The notes beneath the pieces were generated by a model. The model did not search any database. It saw only the letters and a program-made list of their open reading frames with translations, and had not been told where the DNA came from. The translations under genes were made by a program, and so were the position numbers. Shown here one piece after another: positions 28,058 through 38,074 of a stretch of 64,000 nt of DNA (positions are counted from its first letter, which is position 1; each line of letters starts with the position of its first letter). This DNA comes from Oxalicibacterium faecigallinarum (GTDB taxonomy: Bacteria; Pseudomonadota; Gammaproteobacteria; Burkholderiales; Burkholderiaceae_D): positions 248,001 to 312,000 of the forward strand of contig NZ_BMDI01000001.1 of the NCBI RefSeq assembly GCF_014635705.1, read 5' to 3'.

Positions 28058-28255
28058 ATGAGTTCATCACAAGATATTCAACGTCGTATTGTTGAGCTGG
28101 AAGTCGAGCATCGCGATCTGGATGTGGTCATTGCCACCTTAAGTCAGGCCGCTCATGATGAATTGCAGTTACGTCGCCTGAAAAAACGCAAATTGCAGTT
28201 GAAGGACAACATCATGTTGCTCAAGATGCAGCTGATTCCCGATATTCCTGCGTGA
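28058..28255 (+). CDS. YdcH/DUF465 family small coiled-coil protein
   Basis: A 65-residue, highly charged helical protein (IVELEVEHRDLDVVIA..LRRLKKRKLQLKDNI). The pattern, with the LKKRKLxLKD core, is the DUF465 signature. Function is unknown. It is 79 nt upstream of the helicase gene and divergent from the phosphatase. Confidence 0.85.
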   Translation: MSSSQDIQRRIVELEVEHRDLDVVIATLSQAAHDELQLRRLKKRKLQLKDNIMLLKMQLIPDIPA

Positions 28256-28334
28256 TTTAATTTTTTCCTTTGCGGATTGTTTTTCCAGTACAGCCGGACC
28301 AGCCCTGGTTTGGTGATGATCTTTTGGCCTTCCC

Positions 28335-30347
28335 TTGAATTCAGAGTCTTCCGAACGTCCGACCCCCGTCAATCATGATGCGGAAATTGACAGCCTTTTT
28401 GGCCCAGAGAGTCTGCTGGGACATGCCGTCGGCAGTTTTCGTCCACGCCTTGCCCAGACCGAGATGGCCAAGGCAATCGCACGCGCTATCGGCAACCAAG
28501 AGACGTTGATCGCCGAGGCCGGTACCGGCACCGGCAAGACATTTGCGTATCTGGTGCCGTCCCTGCTCTGGGGCGGGAAGGTCATCATCTCCACGGGCAC
28601 CAAGAATCTGCAAGACCAGCTTTACTTGCGCGACATTCCGTCCGTGCGGAAAGCACTGAGCGCGCCGGTCTCTGTTGCCTTGCTGAAGGGGCGTGCCAAC
28701 TACGTTTGTCATTTTCATCTGGAGCGCACGCTGCAAAATGGCAGGCTGACTTCGCGGGAGGATGTGGGCTATTTGCGCGAGATTTCGCGTTTCATGAAGA
28801 CCACCAGTTCCGGCGACAAGGCAGAGTTGTCACGCGTGCCAGAAACGGCAACGGTCTGGAGTTTGGTGACGTCCACGCGCGATACCTGCATAGGGGCCGA
28901 GTGCCAGTATTACCAGGATTGCTTCGTGATGAAGGCGCGCAAGGAAGCGCAGCAAGCTGATGTGGTGGTTGTCAATCACCATCTGTTTTTTGCCGATCTG
29001 GCGCTGAAGGATACGGGTATTGCAGAGCTGCTGCCATCTGCCAATACCGTGATTTTTGATGAGGCGCATCAACTGCCGGAAACGGCAACCTTGTTTTTTG
29101 GTGACACCGTTTCGACCTCGCAGGTGATGGAACTGTGTCGCGACGTGTTGGCGGAGGGCTTGTCGCATGCACGTGATGGCGCAGACTGGCCGGCCACGGT
29201 GACGACGGTTGAGAAGGCAGCGCGTGATCTGCGACTGGCTTTTCCTCAGGATGTGGTGCGCTTATCCGTCAATCAGATTGCGCCGTCAAGCGCATTTTTC
29301 CCTGCGCTGGAAACGCTGAAAGACAAGCTTGATGACATGATTGCCGTGTTGGAGCGGCAGGCCGAGCGGGCGGACACCATCGAACAATGTCGCGTTCGTG
29401 CGCTGGAACTGGCAACACGGCTTGACGCATGGAACAAGCCAGTGACGGAAGTCATGATCGGACAGGAAAGCGTCTTATGGGTAGAAGCGTTTTCGTCGTC
29501 ACTGCAACTGCATCGCACGCCTTTGTCGATTGCGCCGATTTTCAACAAACAACGCGAAGGGACAGCACGTTCGTGGATCTTCACGTCGGCGACACTGGCT
29601 GTCAAAAACGACTTCAATCACTACAACGCACAGATGGGTTTGTGGGACGAGCCTTCACAGTCCTGGCCCAGCCCATTTGATTATGAGAAGCAGGGCATTC
29701 TTTATGTGCCGGACAATCTGCCGCAACCCAATTCGTTGGACTATACGGATGCAGTTATTGATGCCGCGTTACCGGTAATTCAGGCGGCGGGTGGTCGAAC
29801 CTTCTTTTTATGCACGACAATACGCGCCGTCAATCGCACGGCAGAACGTTTGCGTGAAGAATTCGAGCGCCGCAATCTGCCATTTCCGCTGATGGTGCAG
29901 GGAGAAGCGGGCAGAACCGAGTTGCTCGACCGATTCCGTGCTGCTGGAAATGCCGTTCTGATTGGCAGTCAGAGTTTCTGGGAAGGAGTGGATGTACGCG
30001 GGGACGCCTTGTCGCTGGTGATTATCGACAAACTGCCATTTTCGCCGCCGGACGATCCGGTCCTTGCCGCACGTATTGAGGCGTTGGAAAAGAAGGGCTT
30101 GAACGGCTTCATGCATCATCAGTTGCCTGCTGCGATCATCAACCTGAAGCAGGGAGCGGGGCGTTTGATCCGTGATGAAAACGATAAAGGCGTACTGATG
30201 ATCTGTGATCCGCGTCTGATTTCCAAACCGTATGGTCGGCGCGTCTGGCAAAGTTTGCCACCTTTCAGGCGGACGCGAGAGTTGGCAGTGGTCTGCGACT
30301 TCTTTGCTGACATTGCGCGAGAAAAGTTACGGACACTTGATACATAA
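28335..30347 (+). CDS. ATP-dependent DNA helicase, DinG/YoaA type
   Basis: A 670-residue superfamily 2 iron-sulfur helicase that unwinds damaged or structured DNA. Walker A is EAGTGTGKT at 61-69. A set of cysteines (NYVCHFH, then CIGAECQYYQDC) is placed for an Fe-S cluster. The DEAH box is at about 241-244, and the late GSQSFWEGVDV and GAGRLIRDENDKG motifs are present. There is no ATG near the family N-terminus, so I take the TTG at 28335; the next in-frame ATG would remove about 43 residues. The YoaA branch (smaller than DinG) fits best. Confidence 0.9.
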   Translation: MNSESSERPTPVNHDAEIDSLFGPESLLGHAVGSFRPRLAQTEMAKAIARAIGNQETLIAEAGTGTGKTFAYLVPSLLWGGKVIISTGTKNLQDQLYLRDIPSVRKALSAPVSVALLKGRANYVCHFHLERTLQNGRLTSREDVGYLREISRFMKTTSSGDKAELSRVPETATVWSLVTSTRDTCIGAECQYYQDCFVMKARKEAQQADVVVVNHHLFFADLALKDTGIAELLPSANTVIFDEAHQLPETATLFFGDTVSTSQVMELCRDVLAEGLSHARDGADWPATVTTVEKAARDLRLAFPQDVVRLSVNQIAPSSAFFPALETLKDKLDDMIAVLERQAERADTIEQCRVRALELATRLDAWNKPVTEVMIGQESVLWVEAFSSSLQLHRTPLSIAPIFNKQREGTARSWIFTSATLAVKNDFNHYNAQMGLWDEPSQSWPSPFDYEKQGILYVPDNLPQPNSLDYTDAVIDAALPVIQAAGGRTFFLCTTIRAVNRTAERLREEFERRNLPFPLMVQGEAGRTELLDRFRAAGNAVLIGSQSFWEGVDVRGDALSLVIIDKLPFSPPDDPVLAARIEALEKKGLNGFMHHQLPAAIINLKQGAGRLIRDENDKGVLMICDPRLISKPYGRRVWQSLPPFRRTRELAVVCDFFADIAREKLRTLDT

Positions 30348-30419
30348 GGACGGCGGATATCTTGTTTGAATGCAAACAGGGCTTTCCTTTAAGCACCATG
30401 CTTCAGGTAGAATTTGTAC

Positions 30420-31157
30420 ATGAAAATTCTTATCAGCAACGACGATGGCTATCTGGCGCCGGGTCTGATTGCATTGGCCGATGCGTTGGCACCGATTGCC
30501 GACATTACCGTCGTTGCTCCAGACAGTAATCGCTCTGGCAGTTCCAATTCGTTGACACTGGATCGTCCGCTTTCAGTCTTTCAGGCATCCAACGGTTTCT
30601 ATTTCATCAACGGTACGCCTTCAGACTGCGTACATATTGCGCTGACCGGCATCATGTCGGACGTGCCCGACTTGATCGTCTCTGGTATCAATCAGGGGCA
30701 GAATATGGGCGACGACACGCTGTATTCGGGTACCGTTGCGGCCGCAACGGAGGGATATCTGTTTGGTGTGCCAGCCATGGCGTTCTCTCAGGTGGAGAAA
30801 GGCTGGTCTGAAGTGGCATCGGCGGCACGTGTTGCGCGTGATCTGGTTGAGCGTCGTTTTGAGTTGTTTCCCGAACATTTTCTTCTCAACGTCAATATTC
30901 CCAATCGGCCTTATGCGGCTTTGAAGCCGCCGCTTGCGACGCGTCTGGGGAAGCGGCACCAGTCAGAGGCCGTCATTCGTACGCAGGATCCGCAAGGCAG
31001 GGAAATTTACTGGATCGGCCCGTGCGGTGGTGAAAAGGATGCTGGCGAGGGAACGGATTTCCACGCCACGTCATTGGGACATGTATCGATTACACCGCTA
31101 CAGATTGATTTGACCCACAACACGCAGTTGGCCGACCTGAAGAAGGCCCTCGCATGA
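30420..31157 (+). CDS. surE: 5'/3'-nucleotidase SurE
   Basis: SurE is a metal-dependent nucleotidase and exopolyphosphatase of stationary phase. The 245 residues begin [11 protein letters not shown] with metal ligands Asp8 and Asp9. The [21 protein letters not shown] segment supplies the remaining active-site residues. I start at ATG 30420; TTG at 30414 would add two residues. It overlaps pcm by 4 nt and heads the conserved surE-pcm-nlpD-rpoS block. Confidence 0.96.
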   Translation: MKILISNDDGYLAPGLIALADALAPIADITVVAPDSNRSGSSNSLTLDRPLSVFQASNGFYFINGTPSDCVHIALTGIMSDVPDLIVSGINQGQNMGDDTLYSGTVAAATEGYLFGVPAMAFSQVEKGWSEVASAARVARDLVERRFELFPEHFLLNVNIPNRPYAALKPPLATRLGKRHQSEAVIRTQDPQGREIYWIGPCGGEKDAGEGTDFHATSLGHVSITPLQIDLTHNTQLADLKKALA

Positions 31158-32041
31158 ACGATAATAAAAACAAGCGTTTTCCGCTGTCGTTGTCCTCGCT
31201 GTCCGATAAGTCGTCCCGCACATCCAAGTCCGAACAGGTACGTCCTGCATCCACGTCGCGTATAGCGACGCCACAGACTGCAACGTCCAACGCTTCACGT
31301 CATCAACAGTCCTCCACCGTATCCCGCACCGCGACAACGACACACGGACGGGTCACGCCGACGGCCAGCGTGCAGGGTCCAGACCGCGCCAGTCCGATGG
31401 TGTCAGATGCCGTGCGTAAGGCCATGGTGGCCCGAGTTGCAAAACAAGGAGTCAAGGACAGCAAGGTTCTGGCCGCGATGGAAGCGGTGCCAAGACATTT
31501 GTTCATGGAACCAGCCTTGCGCAGTCAGGCTTATATTGATGCCTCGTTGCCTATCGGTTATCACCAGACCATTTCACAACCGTATATTGTTGCGCGGATG
31601 ATTGAAATATTGCGGAACAATAACAATGGTGGCGCACTCAATCGTGTGCTGGAAATTGGCACGGGATGTGGATATCAGGCTGCGGTGCTTTCGCTGGTTG
31701 CCAAAGAGGTGTATTCGATCGAGCGTATTAAAGGCTTGCACGAGCTGGCGAAGACGAACCTGCGACCGATGCGCGTGGCAAATATCCGGCTGCATTACGG
31801 TGATGGTATGCTTGGTCTGCCACAGGTCGCACCTTTCGACGGCATTATTCTGGCGGCAGCCGGAATGGAAGTGCCTCAGGCCCTGCTTGACCAGATGGCG
31901 ATTGGCGGTCGTCTGATCGCCCCAGTTGGCGATCGTCGCCAGGTTTTGCAGCTAATTGAACGTGTGAGCAAGTTCGAATGGAACAGCTCAACACTGGAAG
32001 ACTGCCATTTCGTACCTTTGCGCCCTGGAACGCACTCCTAG
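31154..32041 (+). CDS. pcm: Protein-L-isoaspartate O-methyltransferase Pcm, with N-terminal extension
   Basis: Pcm methylates L-isoaspartyl residues in aged proteins so that they can be repaired. The methyltransferase core, about residues 85-295, has the [16 protein letters not shown]-binding motif and the family segments VPRHLFMEP and [12 protein letters not shown]. An additional N-terminal tail of about 80 residues is rich in Ser, Thr, Arg and Gln, with no obvious motif. It is probably disordered. The start overlaps surE by 4 nt, and no better internal start has a ribosome site that I can see. Confidence 0.92.
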   Translation: MNDNKNKRFPLSLSSLSDKSSRTSKSEQVRPASTSRIATPQTATSNASRHQQSSTVSRTATTTHGRVTPTASVQGPDRASPMVSDAVRKAMVARVAKQGVKDSKVLAAMEAVPRHLFMEPALRSQAYIDASLPIGYHQTISQPYIVARMIEILRNNNNGGALNRVLEIGTGCGYQAAVLSLVAKEVYSIERIKGLHELAKTNLRPMRVANIRLHYGDGMLGLPQVAPFDGIILAAAGMEVPQALLDQMAIGGRLIAPVGDRRQVLQLIERVSKFEWNSSTLEDCHFVPLRPGTHS

Positions 32042-32091
32042 GTAGTGAAAAGGTTTGGCACGCATCAACAGATTTTTTGAGCCCGATAAGA

Positions 32092-32928
32092 ATGACGAAA
32101 CTTAGATTTGTATTTGTGACTTTGACACTTGGTGCGTTGACGGCCTGTACGACGGCACCGCGTTCGCCGGCGCCTGTCAGTGATCGTACAAGCGGAACAA
32201 GTGCGGTGACGACGCCTAAAAAAGCGGACGAGCGTGGTTATTACACGGTCAAACGAGGCGATACCCTGTATCGGATTGCCCTTGATTTCGGTCAGAGCTA
32301 TAGCGAACTGGTTACCTGGAATAATCTTTCCAACCCGAATGACATCAAGGTTGGTCAGGTCTTGCGGGTGGCGCCTCCCGACAACGCGGCACGTAGTAGT
32401 GGCACGGCACAAACCGGTGCAGTAACGACGACGGTGTCTGGCGTGGAGACGCGTCCATTGTCTGCACCGCCGACGACTGCTGCCGCCAATAAAACAGGTC
32501 CGAATGGTGAAAAGCGCCCTTATTCCGAAGCAGAGGCATCTGCTGCAACCAGTGGTGATGAAGAGTCCGTCTCCTGGATGTGGCCAGCCGAAGGACGTGT
32601 CATCAGCAATTTTGACGATAACAAGAAGGGTATCGACATTGCAGGTAAATCAGGGCAACCTGTGCTGGCAGCTGGTAGCGGTAAAGTGATGTACGCTGGC
32701 AGTGGTATTCGTGGTTATGGCAATCTGGTGATCGTCAAGCATACGAATACGTTGTTATCGGCGTATGCACATAACAAGAGTATCGCTGTGAAGGAAGGGC
32801 AAAGTGTGACCCGTGGGCAGAAAATCGCCGAAATGGGAGACTCTGATACCGACAGCGTCAAGTTGCATTTCGAGATCCGGCAACAAGGCAAGCCGGTTGA
32901 TCCATCCAAATTTCTTCCTGCTCGCTAA
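32092..32928 (+). CDS. nlpD: NlpD-like lipoprotein (LysM plus degenerate LytM)
   Basis: NlpD is an outer-membrane-anchored activator of the AmiC amidase at the division site. The 278 residues have a lipoprotein signal with Cys19 in LTAC and a LysM domain at about 45-90 ([14 protein letters not shown]). A Ser/Thr-rich linker and a C-terminal LytM/M23 domain follow. The usual zinc-binding His of the first motif is Lys in KKGIDIAG, while YAHN and LHFEIR keep histidines. The domain is therefore an activator, not a peptidase. I chose ATG 32092; the frame continues upstream into pcm. Its stop overlaps the rpoS start (TAATG). Confidence 0.92.
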   Translation: MTKLRFVFVTLTLGALTACTTAPRSPAPVSDRTSGTSAVTTPKKADERGYYTVKRGDTLYRIALDFGQSYSELVTWNNLSNPNDIKVGQVLRVAPPDNAARSSGTAQTGAVTTTVSGVETRPLSAPPTTAAANKTGPNGEKRPYSEAEASAATSGDEESVSWMWPAEGRVISNFDDNKKGIDIAGKSGQPVLAAGSGKVMYAGSGIRGYGNLVIVKHTNTLLSAYAHNKSIAVKEGQSVTRGQKIAEMGDSDTDSVKLHFEIRQQGKPVDPSKFLPAR

Positions 32929-33956
32929 TGACACGACATCGCGATGTTCGAACCGAGGATGACGACAATACCGATGCGCATGAGCGCGATTTGTCGTTTC
33001 AATCGGACGAAGATCGTGACGAGGTTGACGACGATGAAGAGGCTGCTGCCCCGGACACACCGGAGGTGCATGTTGAAGTCGCCGGCATCGACGAGATCAA
33101 GCGTGTCCTTTCCACTGAGCTATCGACCGACACGACCCAGCATTATCTGAATCAGATTGGCTCGCGCCCATTGCTGACGGTTGCCGAAGAAGTGCATTAC
33201 GCCACCCTGGCCAAACAGGGTGATTTTGCTGGTCGTCAAAAAATGATTGAACACAACCTGCGTCTGGTTGTGTCGATTGCCAAACATTACATCAATCGCG
33301 GTGTTGTCCTTCTGGATCTGATCGAAGAAGGAAATCTCGGCCTGATGCGTGCGATCGACAAGTTCGAACCGGAGCGCGGTTTCCGTTTTTCGACGTATGC
33401 GACGTGGTGGATTCGTCAGAGTATTGAGCGTGCCATCATGAATCAGGCGCGTACCGTGCGACTACCAGTGCATGTTGTCCGCGAACTCAATCAAACACTA
33501 CGCGCCAAATTTCATCTGGAAGCCCAGCATCACGATGGCAAGGATGCCAGCGCTGAAGACATCGCGCACTTGGTCGATCGAAGCGTGGAAGATGTGCAGG
33601 ATATTCTGGCATTGTCGGAGCATGCGACATCGCTGGATGCACCGCTGGATGGTGACCCGCAATCCAGTCTGCTTGATATGTTGCAAGGCGATCACGCCAA
33701 TGATCCGGATACCGTCGCCGAGCATCACGAGTTGTCTGTACTGGTGCGTGACTGGCTCGCGCAGTTGTCCGATAAGCAAAGATTGGTGATTACACGGCGT
33801 TTTGGTCTGGATAACGATGATCCAGCTACGCTCGAAGAGTTGGCCACCGAAATGGGAGTGACCCGTGAGCGCATCCGGCAGATTCAGCAAGAATCATTGA
33901 CGAAACTGAAACGTGCCTTTGCCCGCACCGGTGTGGGCAAGGATTCTCTTTTCTAG
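32928..33956 (+). CDS. rpoS: RNA polymerase sigma factor RpoS
   Basis: RpoS is the stationary-phase and general-stress sigma factor. The 342 residues start with an acidic, low-complexity N-terminus of about 50 residues. Region 2 follows, with the core-binding [14 protein letters not shown] segment and [17 protein letters not shown] in 2.4. Then come region 3 and region 4 with [15 protein letters not shown]. It sits directly after nlpD, as in Escherichia coli, where an rpoS promoter lies inside nlpD. The start overlaps the nlpD stop by one base. The very acidic N-terminal tail is longer than in Escherichia coli RpoS. Confidence 0.96.
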   Translation: MTRHRDVRTEDDDNTDAHERDLSFQSDEDRDEVDDDEEAAAPDTPEVHVEVAGIDEIKRVLSTELSTDTTQHYLNQIGSRPLLTVAEEVHYATLAKQGDFAGRQKMIEHNLRLVVSIAKHYINRGVVLLDLIEEGNLGLMRAIDKFEPERGFRFSTYATWWIRQSIERAIMNQARTVRLPVHVVRELNQTLRAKFHLEAQHHDGKDASAEDIAHLVDRSVEDVQDILALSEHATSLDAPLDGDPQSSLLDMLQGDHANDPDTVAEHHELSVLVRDWLAQLSDKQRLVITRRFGLDNDDPATLEELATEMGVTRERIRQIQQESLTKLKRAFARTGVGKDSLF

Positions 33957-33977
33957 TGGCAGGCATCATTTTTTCGG

Positions 33978-34005
33978 ACGAGTAGATAGCGCGGTTTGCT
34001 ATCAT
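33978..34005 (+). promoter_or_regulatory. Possible extended -10 promoter for rlmD
   Basis: TGC-TATCAT at 33997-34005 is an extended -10 element about 72 nt before rlmD. It overlaps a GATAGC/GCTATC inverted repeat. The -35 is weak. Confidence 0.3.
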
Positions 34006-34076
34006 CCTGTCTCTCCTGATTTTCCCTACTTCTCTTACTTGCATCCGGCACCTGCAGTGACCGGCTGAATATCGTT

Positions 34077-35435
34077 ATGCAGCAAACCATACTCTCGATT
34101 GAATCCCTTGATGCCGAGGCACGTGGCATCGGTCATTTGCCCAATGAAGATGGCACGCCGGGCAAGGTTGTCTTTGTCGAAGGGGCATTGCCGCGTGAAC
34201 GCGTTGAGTTTTCGTCCTATCGCAAAAAGCCTAACTGGGAAGCCGCAAAGATGATGGCCTTGCATAAGGAATCATCGGAGCGGGTCAGTCCGAAATGTCA
34301 TTATTTCGGTACCTGCGGCGGTTGTTCCATGCAACATCTGGATGCCGTTGCGCAGGTCGCGATGAAGCAGCGGATTCTGGAGGACAATCTCAAGCATATC
34401 GGCAAGGTCAAGCCGGAAACCATGTTACGCCCAGTGCATGGGCCGACGTGGGGTTATCGCTATCGTGCACGGATTTCTGTTCGCAACGTACCAAAAAAGG
34501 GCGGTGTGCTGGTCGGTTTTCACGAGCGTAAATCCATTTACGTGACCGACATGAAAAGCTGCGAGGTCTTGCCTCCGCATGTTTCCGCCATGCTGGTTCC
34601 GTTGCGCACCTTGATTGCATCCTTATCGATCACGGATCAATTGCCGCAGATTGAGCTGGCAATCGGTCATGGTCTTGAAAAGCGGATGACCGCCATGGTG
34701 TTACGCATCATGGCATCGTTAACCACGGAGGATGAAGAAAAACTGAAGGCATTTGCGGATCGGTATCAGATCCATTGGTGGTTGCAGCCAGCCGGACCGG
34801 ATAGCGCATATCAATACTATCCTCAAGACGGTGAGTTGCATTACACCTTGCCCGAGTTCGGTATCCGCATGCCATTCAAGCCGACGGACTTTACCCAGGT
34901 CAATCATCAGATCAATCGCGTGCTGGTTGCACGGGCGTTAAGGTTGCTGGATGTGCAGCCTCATGAGCGCGTCGCAGATCTATTTTGCGGCTTGGGCAAC
35001 TTCACTTTGCCAATTGCAACGCAGGCAAGCGAGGTGGTGGGCATTGAAGGCAGCACAACCTTGACTGAACGCGCTCTCGAAAACGCACGAGCCAATGGCG
35101 TAGAGAACAAGACTTCTTTTTTCTGCCGTAATCTGTTCGAGGCCAAGACGGAGGATTTTGTCGCATTGGGCAAGTTTGACCGCATGCTGATCGACCCGCC
35201 GCGTGATGGTGCGCAAGCGGTGTGCGAAGCCTTGGTTGGTCTGGGGGAGTCGCATCCCGACATGTTGCCCAAGCGGATCGTGTATGTTTCATGCAGTCCG
35301 TCAACCCTTGCACGAGATGCGGCCATCCTTGTCAATCAAGGACGTTATGTATTGAAGAATGCGGGCGTGGTGAATATGTTTCCCCACACATCGCATGTCG
35401 AATCCATGGGGGTGTTCGAGCTACGTAACGATTAA
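34077..35435 (+). CDS. rlmD: 23S rRNA (uracil(1939)-C5)-methyltransferase RlmD
   Basis: RlmD methylates U1939 of 23S rRNA. The 452 residues have an N-terminal TRAM domain, then the Fe-S ligands Cys74, Cys80 and Cys83 in CHYFGTCGGC, with a fourth Cys near 162. A C-terminal SAM methyltransferase carries ADLFCGLGNFTLP, DPPRDGA and the catalytic Cys in YVSCSPSTLARD near 406. It is a single-gene unit between rpoS and a bidirectional terminator. The start is ATG 34077. Confidence 0.95.
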   Translation: MQQTILSIESLDAEARGIGHLPNEDGTPGKVVFVEGALPRERVEFSSYRKKPNWEAAKMMALHKESSERVSPKCHYFGTCGGCSMQHLDAVAQVAMKQRILEDNLKHIGKVKPETMLRPVHGPTWGYRYRARISVRNVPKKGGVLVGFHERKSIYVTDMKSCEVLPPHVSAMLVPLRTLIASLSITDQLPQIELAIGHGLEKRMTAMVLRIMASLTTEDEEKLKAFADRYQIHWWLQPAGPDSAYQYYPQDGELHYTLPEFGIRMPFKPTDFTQVNHQINRVLVARALRLLDVQPHERVADLFCGLGNFTLPIATQASEVVGIEGSTTLTERALENARANGVENKTSFFCRNLFEAKTEDFVALGKFDRMLIDPPRDGAQAVCEALVGLGESHPDMLPKRIVYVSCSPSTLARDAAILVNQGRYVLKNAGVVNMFPHTSHVESMGVFELRND

Positions 35436-35463
35436 TCATCTGCCAGTTACTGCAAAAAAAATA

Positions 35464-35490
35464 AAAAAGCCGACTTTGCAGTCGGCTTTT
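35464..35490. terminator. Bidirectional terminator between rlmD and the BI-1 gene
   Basis: AAAAAGCCGACT pairs with AGTCGGCTTTT around TTGC, with A and T flanks. It serves both convergent genes. Confidence 0.92.
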
Positions 35491-35511
35491 GTTTTTTGCG
35501 CGCCCGGAAGC

Positions 35512-36201
35512 TTAATCGCGATCGCCGCCGAAAATGCCCAACAGAGAGAGCAGGTTGGCGAAAATGTTGTATACGCTCAGATATAGGCTCAGCGTTGCCG
35601 TGATGTAGTTGGTTTCGCCACCATTCACAATGCGTTGTACGTCATACAGAATGAATGCGGAGAAAATGCCAATTGCCACCACCGAGATGGTCAGTTGCAA
35701 TGCAGGCAATTGGAGCCAGATGTTGGCCATGGCTGCCACCAGGATCACCAGCACGCCGACGAACAGCCATTTGCCCATACCGGAGAAATCACGTTTGGTC
35801 ACGGTTGCGACCGAAGCCATCACGCCCAGAATGGTTGCGGTGCCACCAAAGGCTGTCATGATCAGGGCTGTTCCGTTGGAAAAGCCCAGAATGTGACCGA
35901 TCAGGCGCGACAGCATCAAACCCATGAAGAACGTGAAGCCCAGAAGCAAGGCAACGCCCAAGCCGGAATTCTTGGTTTTTTCGATTGCATAGAAGAAACC
36001 AAATGCGACCGCCAGGAAAACGATCATGCCCATGAACGGGCTGCCGGCGAAAAACGTGAAGTTGAATTGCACGCCCAGCCATGCGCCGAGCACGGTAGGA
36101 ATCATGGAAATGGCCAGCAGCCAGTATGTATTGCGCAGCACGCGGTTTCTTGCAACCGCGAGCTCAGCAGACGGGCTGTAGGTCTGATGTAAGTTGTTCA
36201 T
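35512..36201 (-). CDS. Bax inhibitor-1/YbhL family membrane protein
   Basis: A 229-residue inner-membrane protein with seven hydrophobic segments and the BI-1/TMBIM pattern (RNTYWLLAISMIPTVLG near the N-terminus, later FILYDVQRIVNGGETNYI). Bacterial members such as YetJ conduct calcium in vitro. The aspartates of the DVQRI segment that form the pore latch are present. The physiological role is unclear. It is convergent with rlmD and divergent from ndk. Confidence 0.92.
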   Translation of the reverse strand: MNNLHQTYSPSAELAVARNRVLRNTYWLLAISMIPTVLGAWLGVQFNFTFFAGSPFMGMIVFLAVAFGFFYAIEKTKNSGLGVALLLGFTFFMGLMLSRLIGHILGFSNGTALIMTAFGGTATILGVMASVATVTKRDFSGMGKWLFVGVLVILVAAMANIWLQLPALQLTISVVAIGIFSAFILYDVQRIVNGGETNYITATLSLYLSVYNIFANLLSLLGIFGGDRD

Positions 36202-36303
36202 GCTTTCTCCAGGTTAAGATCAAGATCGAGTTTGTTGCCAAGCAGGTTCTTGACACGTGCCTTAGTATAACGTTTCTTAACGAAATCTTCACAACACCTT
36301 GTA

Positions 36304-36333
36304 TTCGTAGTATAGGGTCTTTCATGGTAGAAT
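36304..36333 (+). promoter_or_regulatory. Possible sigma-70 promoter for ndk
   Basis: TTCGTA at 36304-36309, 18 nt, TAGAAT at 36328-36333; 62 nt upstream of the ndk ATG. Confidence 0.35.
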
Positions 36334-36395
36334 CAAAGGTTAGTTGAAATATTAATTTTTTGTTTTAACCCTTTCTTTTTATTGGAGTTTTTCAG

Positions 36396-36821
36396 ATGGC
36401 AATCGAACGCACCCTGTCGATTATTAAACCAGACGCAGTCGCAAAAAATGTAATCGGTCAGATTTACACCCGTTTCGAGAATGCAGGCCTGAAAATTATC
36501 GCTGCTCGCATGACGCATCTGTCGCGTGCTGAAGCCGAAGGTTTCTATGCTGTGCATGCTGCACGCCCGTTCTTCAAGGATCTGGTCGACTTCATGATTT
36601 CCGGTCCGGTCATCATTCAAGTACTCGAAGGCGAAAACGCCATTCTGAAACACCGTGATCTGATGGGGGCAACCGATCCGAAGAAAGCAGAAAAAGGCAC
36701 GATTCGTGCTGATTTCGCCGATTCGATCGATGCGAACGCTGTACACGGTTCGGACGCAGAAGAAACCGCGAAAACCGAAATCGCGTACTTCTTCCCGGCG
36801 CTGAACGTTTACTCGCGTTAA
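36396..36821 (+). CDS. ndk: Nucleoside diphosphate kinase Ndk
   Basis: Ndk balances nucleoside triphosphate pools by a phosphohistidine mechanism. The 141 residues contain [12 protein letters not shown] at the N-terminus, and the active His117 in NAVHGSD. The ATG has a TTGGAG ribosome site. It stands ahead of rlmN, the typical proteobacterial neighbour, but is separated from it by a hairpin. Confidence 0.97.
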   Translation: MAIERTLSIIKPDAVAKNVIGQIYTRFENAGLKIIAARMTHLSRAEAEGFYAVHAARPFFKDLVDFMISGPVIIQVLEGENAILKHRDLMGATDPKKAEKGTIRADFADSIDANAVHGSDAEETAKTEIAYFFPALNVYSR

Positions 36822-36856
36822 TGGTTGGTTTGTTTTTGGTTCGCGCCAAAAGCAAA

Positions 36857-36896
36857 GATGGCGGGCACAATATTGACTGTGCTCGCCTTTGATTTT
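36857..36896 (+). terminator. Probable terminator between ndk and rlmN
   Basis: GGCGGGCACA at 36860-36869 pairs with TGTGCTCGCC at 36878-36887 (one G-U pair), followed by TTTGATTTT. The T tract is interrupted, so termination may be partial. Confidence 0.6.
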
Positions 36897-36910
36897 ACGG
36901 AAATGATTCG

Positions 36911-38074
36911 ATGACGACTCTCACCAACTTGCTGGATCTCGATCCCGCGCAGCTCATCGCTTATTGCGGCGAGCTGGGTGAGAAGCCGTTTCGAGCAAAG
37001 CAGTTGCAGCGCTGGATTCATCAGTTCGGCGCCAGTGATTTTGATGCCATGACGGATCTGGCGAAATCGTTGCGCGAGAAGTTGAAAACGCGTGCGACGA
37101 TCACAGCGCCAGCCATTATCTCGGACCACACTTCAGCTGACGGTACACGCAAGTGGCTCGTCGATGTTGGTCAAGGCAATGCGGTCGAGACCGTTTTTAT
37201 CCCAGAAGAAAATCGCGGCACGCTATGCATCTCAACGCAGGCGGGCTGTGCAGTCAACTGCCGGTTTTGCTCAACCGGCAAACAAGGCTTCAATCGCAAT
37301 CTCACTGTTGGCGAAATCATCGGCCAGTTGTGGATGGCAGAGTTTGAGCTACGTCGGACGAAAGGCATTGAGCCAGGGCCGAAAGGCGAGCGTCAGATTA
37401 CCAATGTGGTCATGATGGGTATGGGCGAACCCTTGCTCAATTACGAGCCCACCGTGACCGCACTCAAGTTGATGCTTGACGATAATGCTTATGGCTTGTC
37501 ACGTCGTCGCGTGACCTTGTCGACCAGCGGGGTGGTGCCAATGATCGACAAATTGTCGAAGGACTGCGCCGTGGCACTCGCAGTGTCACTGCATGCATCG
37601 AATGATGCGCTGCGTGATGGCCTTGTGCCGCTGAACAAAAAGTATCCGTTGGTGGAGTTGATGGCGGCTTGCAAACGTTACCTTGAGTTTGCACCGCGTG
37701 ATTTCATCACGTTTGAATATTGCATGCTGGATGGCGTCAATGATACCGATCAGCATGCGCGGGAACTGATTGCGCTCGTGCGCGAGGGTGATGTGCCGTG
37801 CAAGTTCAATCTTATTCCTTTCAATCCTTTCCCCGAGTCTGGTCTGCTCCGTTCACAAAATCCGCGTATCAAGGCATTTGCACAAGTGCTTATGGACGCC
37901 GGTATTGTGACCACTGTGCGCAAGACGCGCGGTGATGATATCGACGCCGCTTGTGGACAACTGGCTGGCGAGGTAAAGGATCGTACGCGCGTGCAGGAGC
38001 GTATGAAAAAGATGGCCGACTATCAGGGCAAGTTCGGCCAGAATTTCGGGCGTATCGTGGAGATTTCATCTTGA
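36911..38074 (+). CDS. rlmN: Dual-specificity rRNA/tRNA adenine-C2 methyltransferase RlmN
   Basis: RlmN methylates A2503 of 23S rRNA and A37 of several tRNAs by radical SAM chemistry. The 387 residues have the Fe-S ligands Cys113, Cys117 and Cys120 in CAVNCRFC, the MGMGEPL motif and a C-terminal Cys in AACGQLAG that serves the mechanism. Its TGA overlaps the pilW ATG (TGATG), so the genes are coupled. It starts the long rlmN-purA run. ATG 36911 is 10 nt after TACGGAA. Confidence 0.95.
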   Translation: MTTLTNLLDLDPAQLIAYCGELGEKPFRAKQLQRWIHQFGASDFDAMTDLAKSLREKLKTRATITAPAIISDHTSADGTRKWLVDVGQGNAVETVFIPEENRGTLCISTQAGCAVNCRFCSTGKQGFNRNLTVGEIIGQLWMAEFELRRTKGIEPGPKGERQITNVVMMGMGEPLLNYEPTVTALKLMLDDNAYGLSRRRVTLSTSGVVPMIDKLSKDCAVALAVSLHASNDALRDGLVPLNKKYPLVELMAACKRYLEFAPRDFITFEYCMLDGVNDTDQHARELIALVREGDVPCKFNLIPFNPFPESGLLRSQNPRIKAFAQVLMDAGIVTTVRKTRGDDIDAACGQLAGEVKDRTRVQERMKKMADYQGKFGQNFGRIVEISS

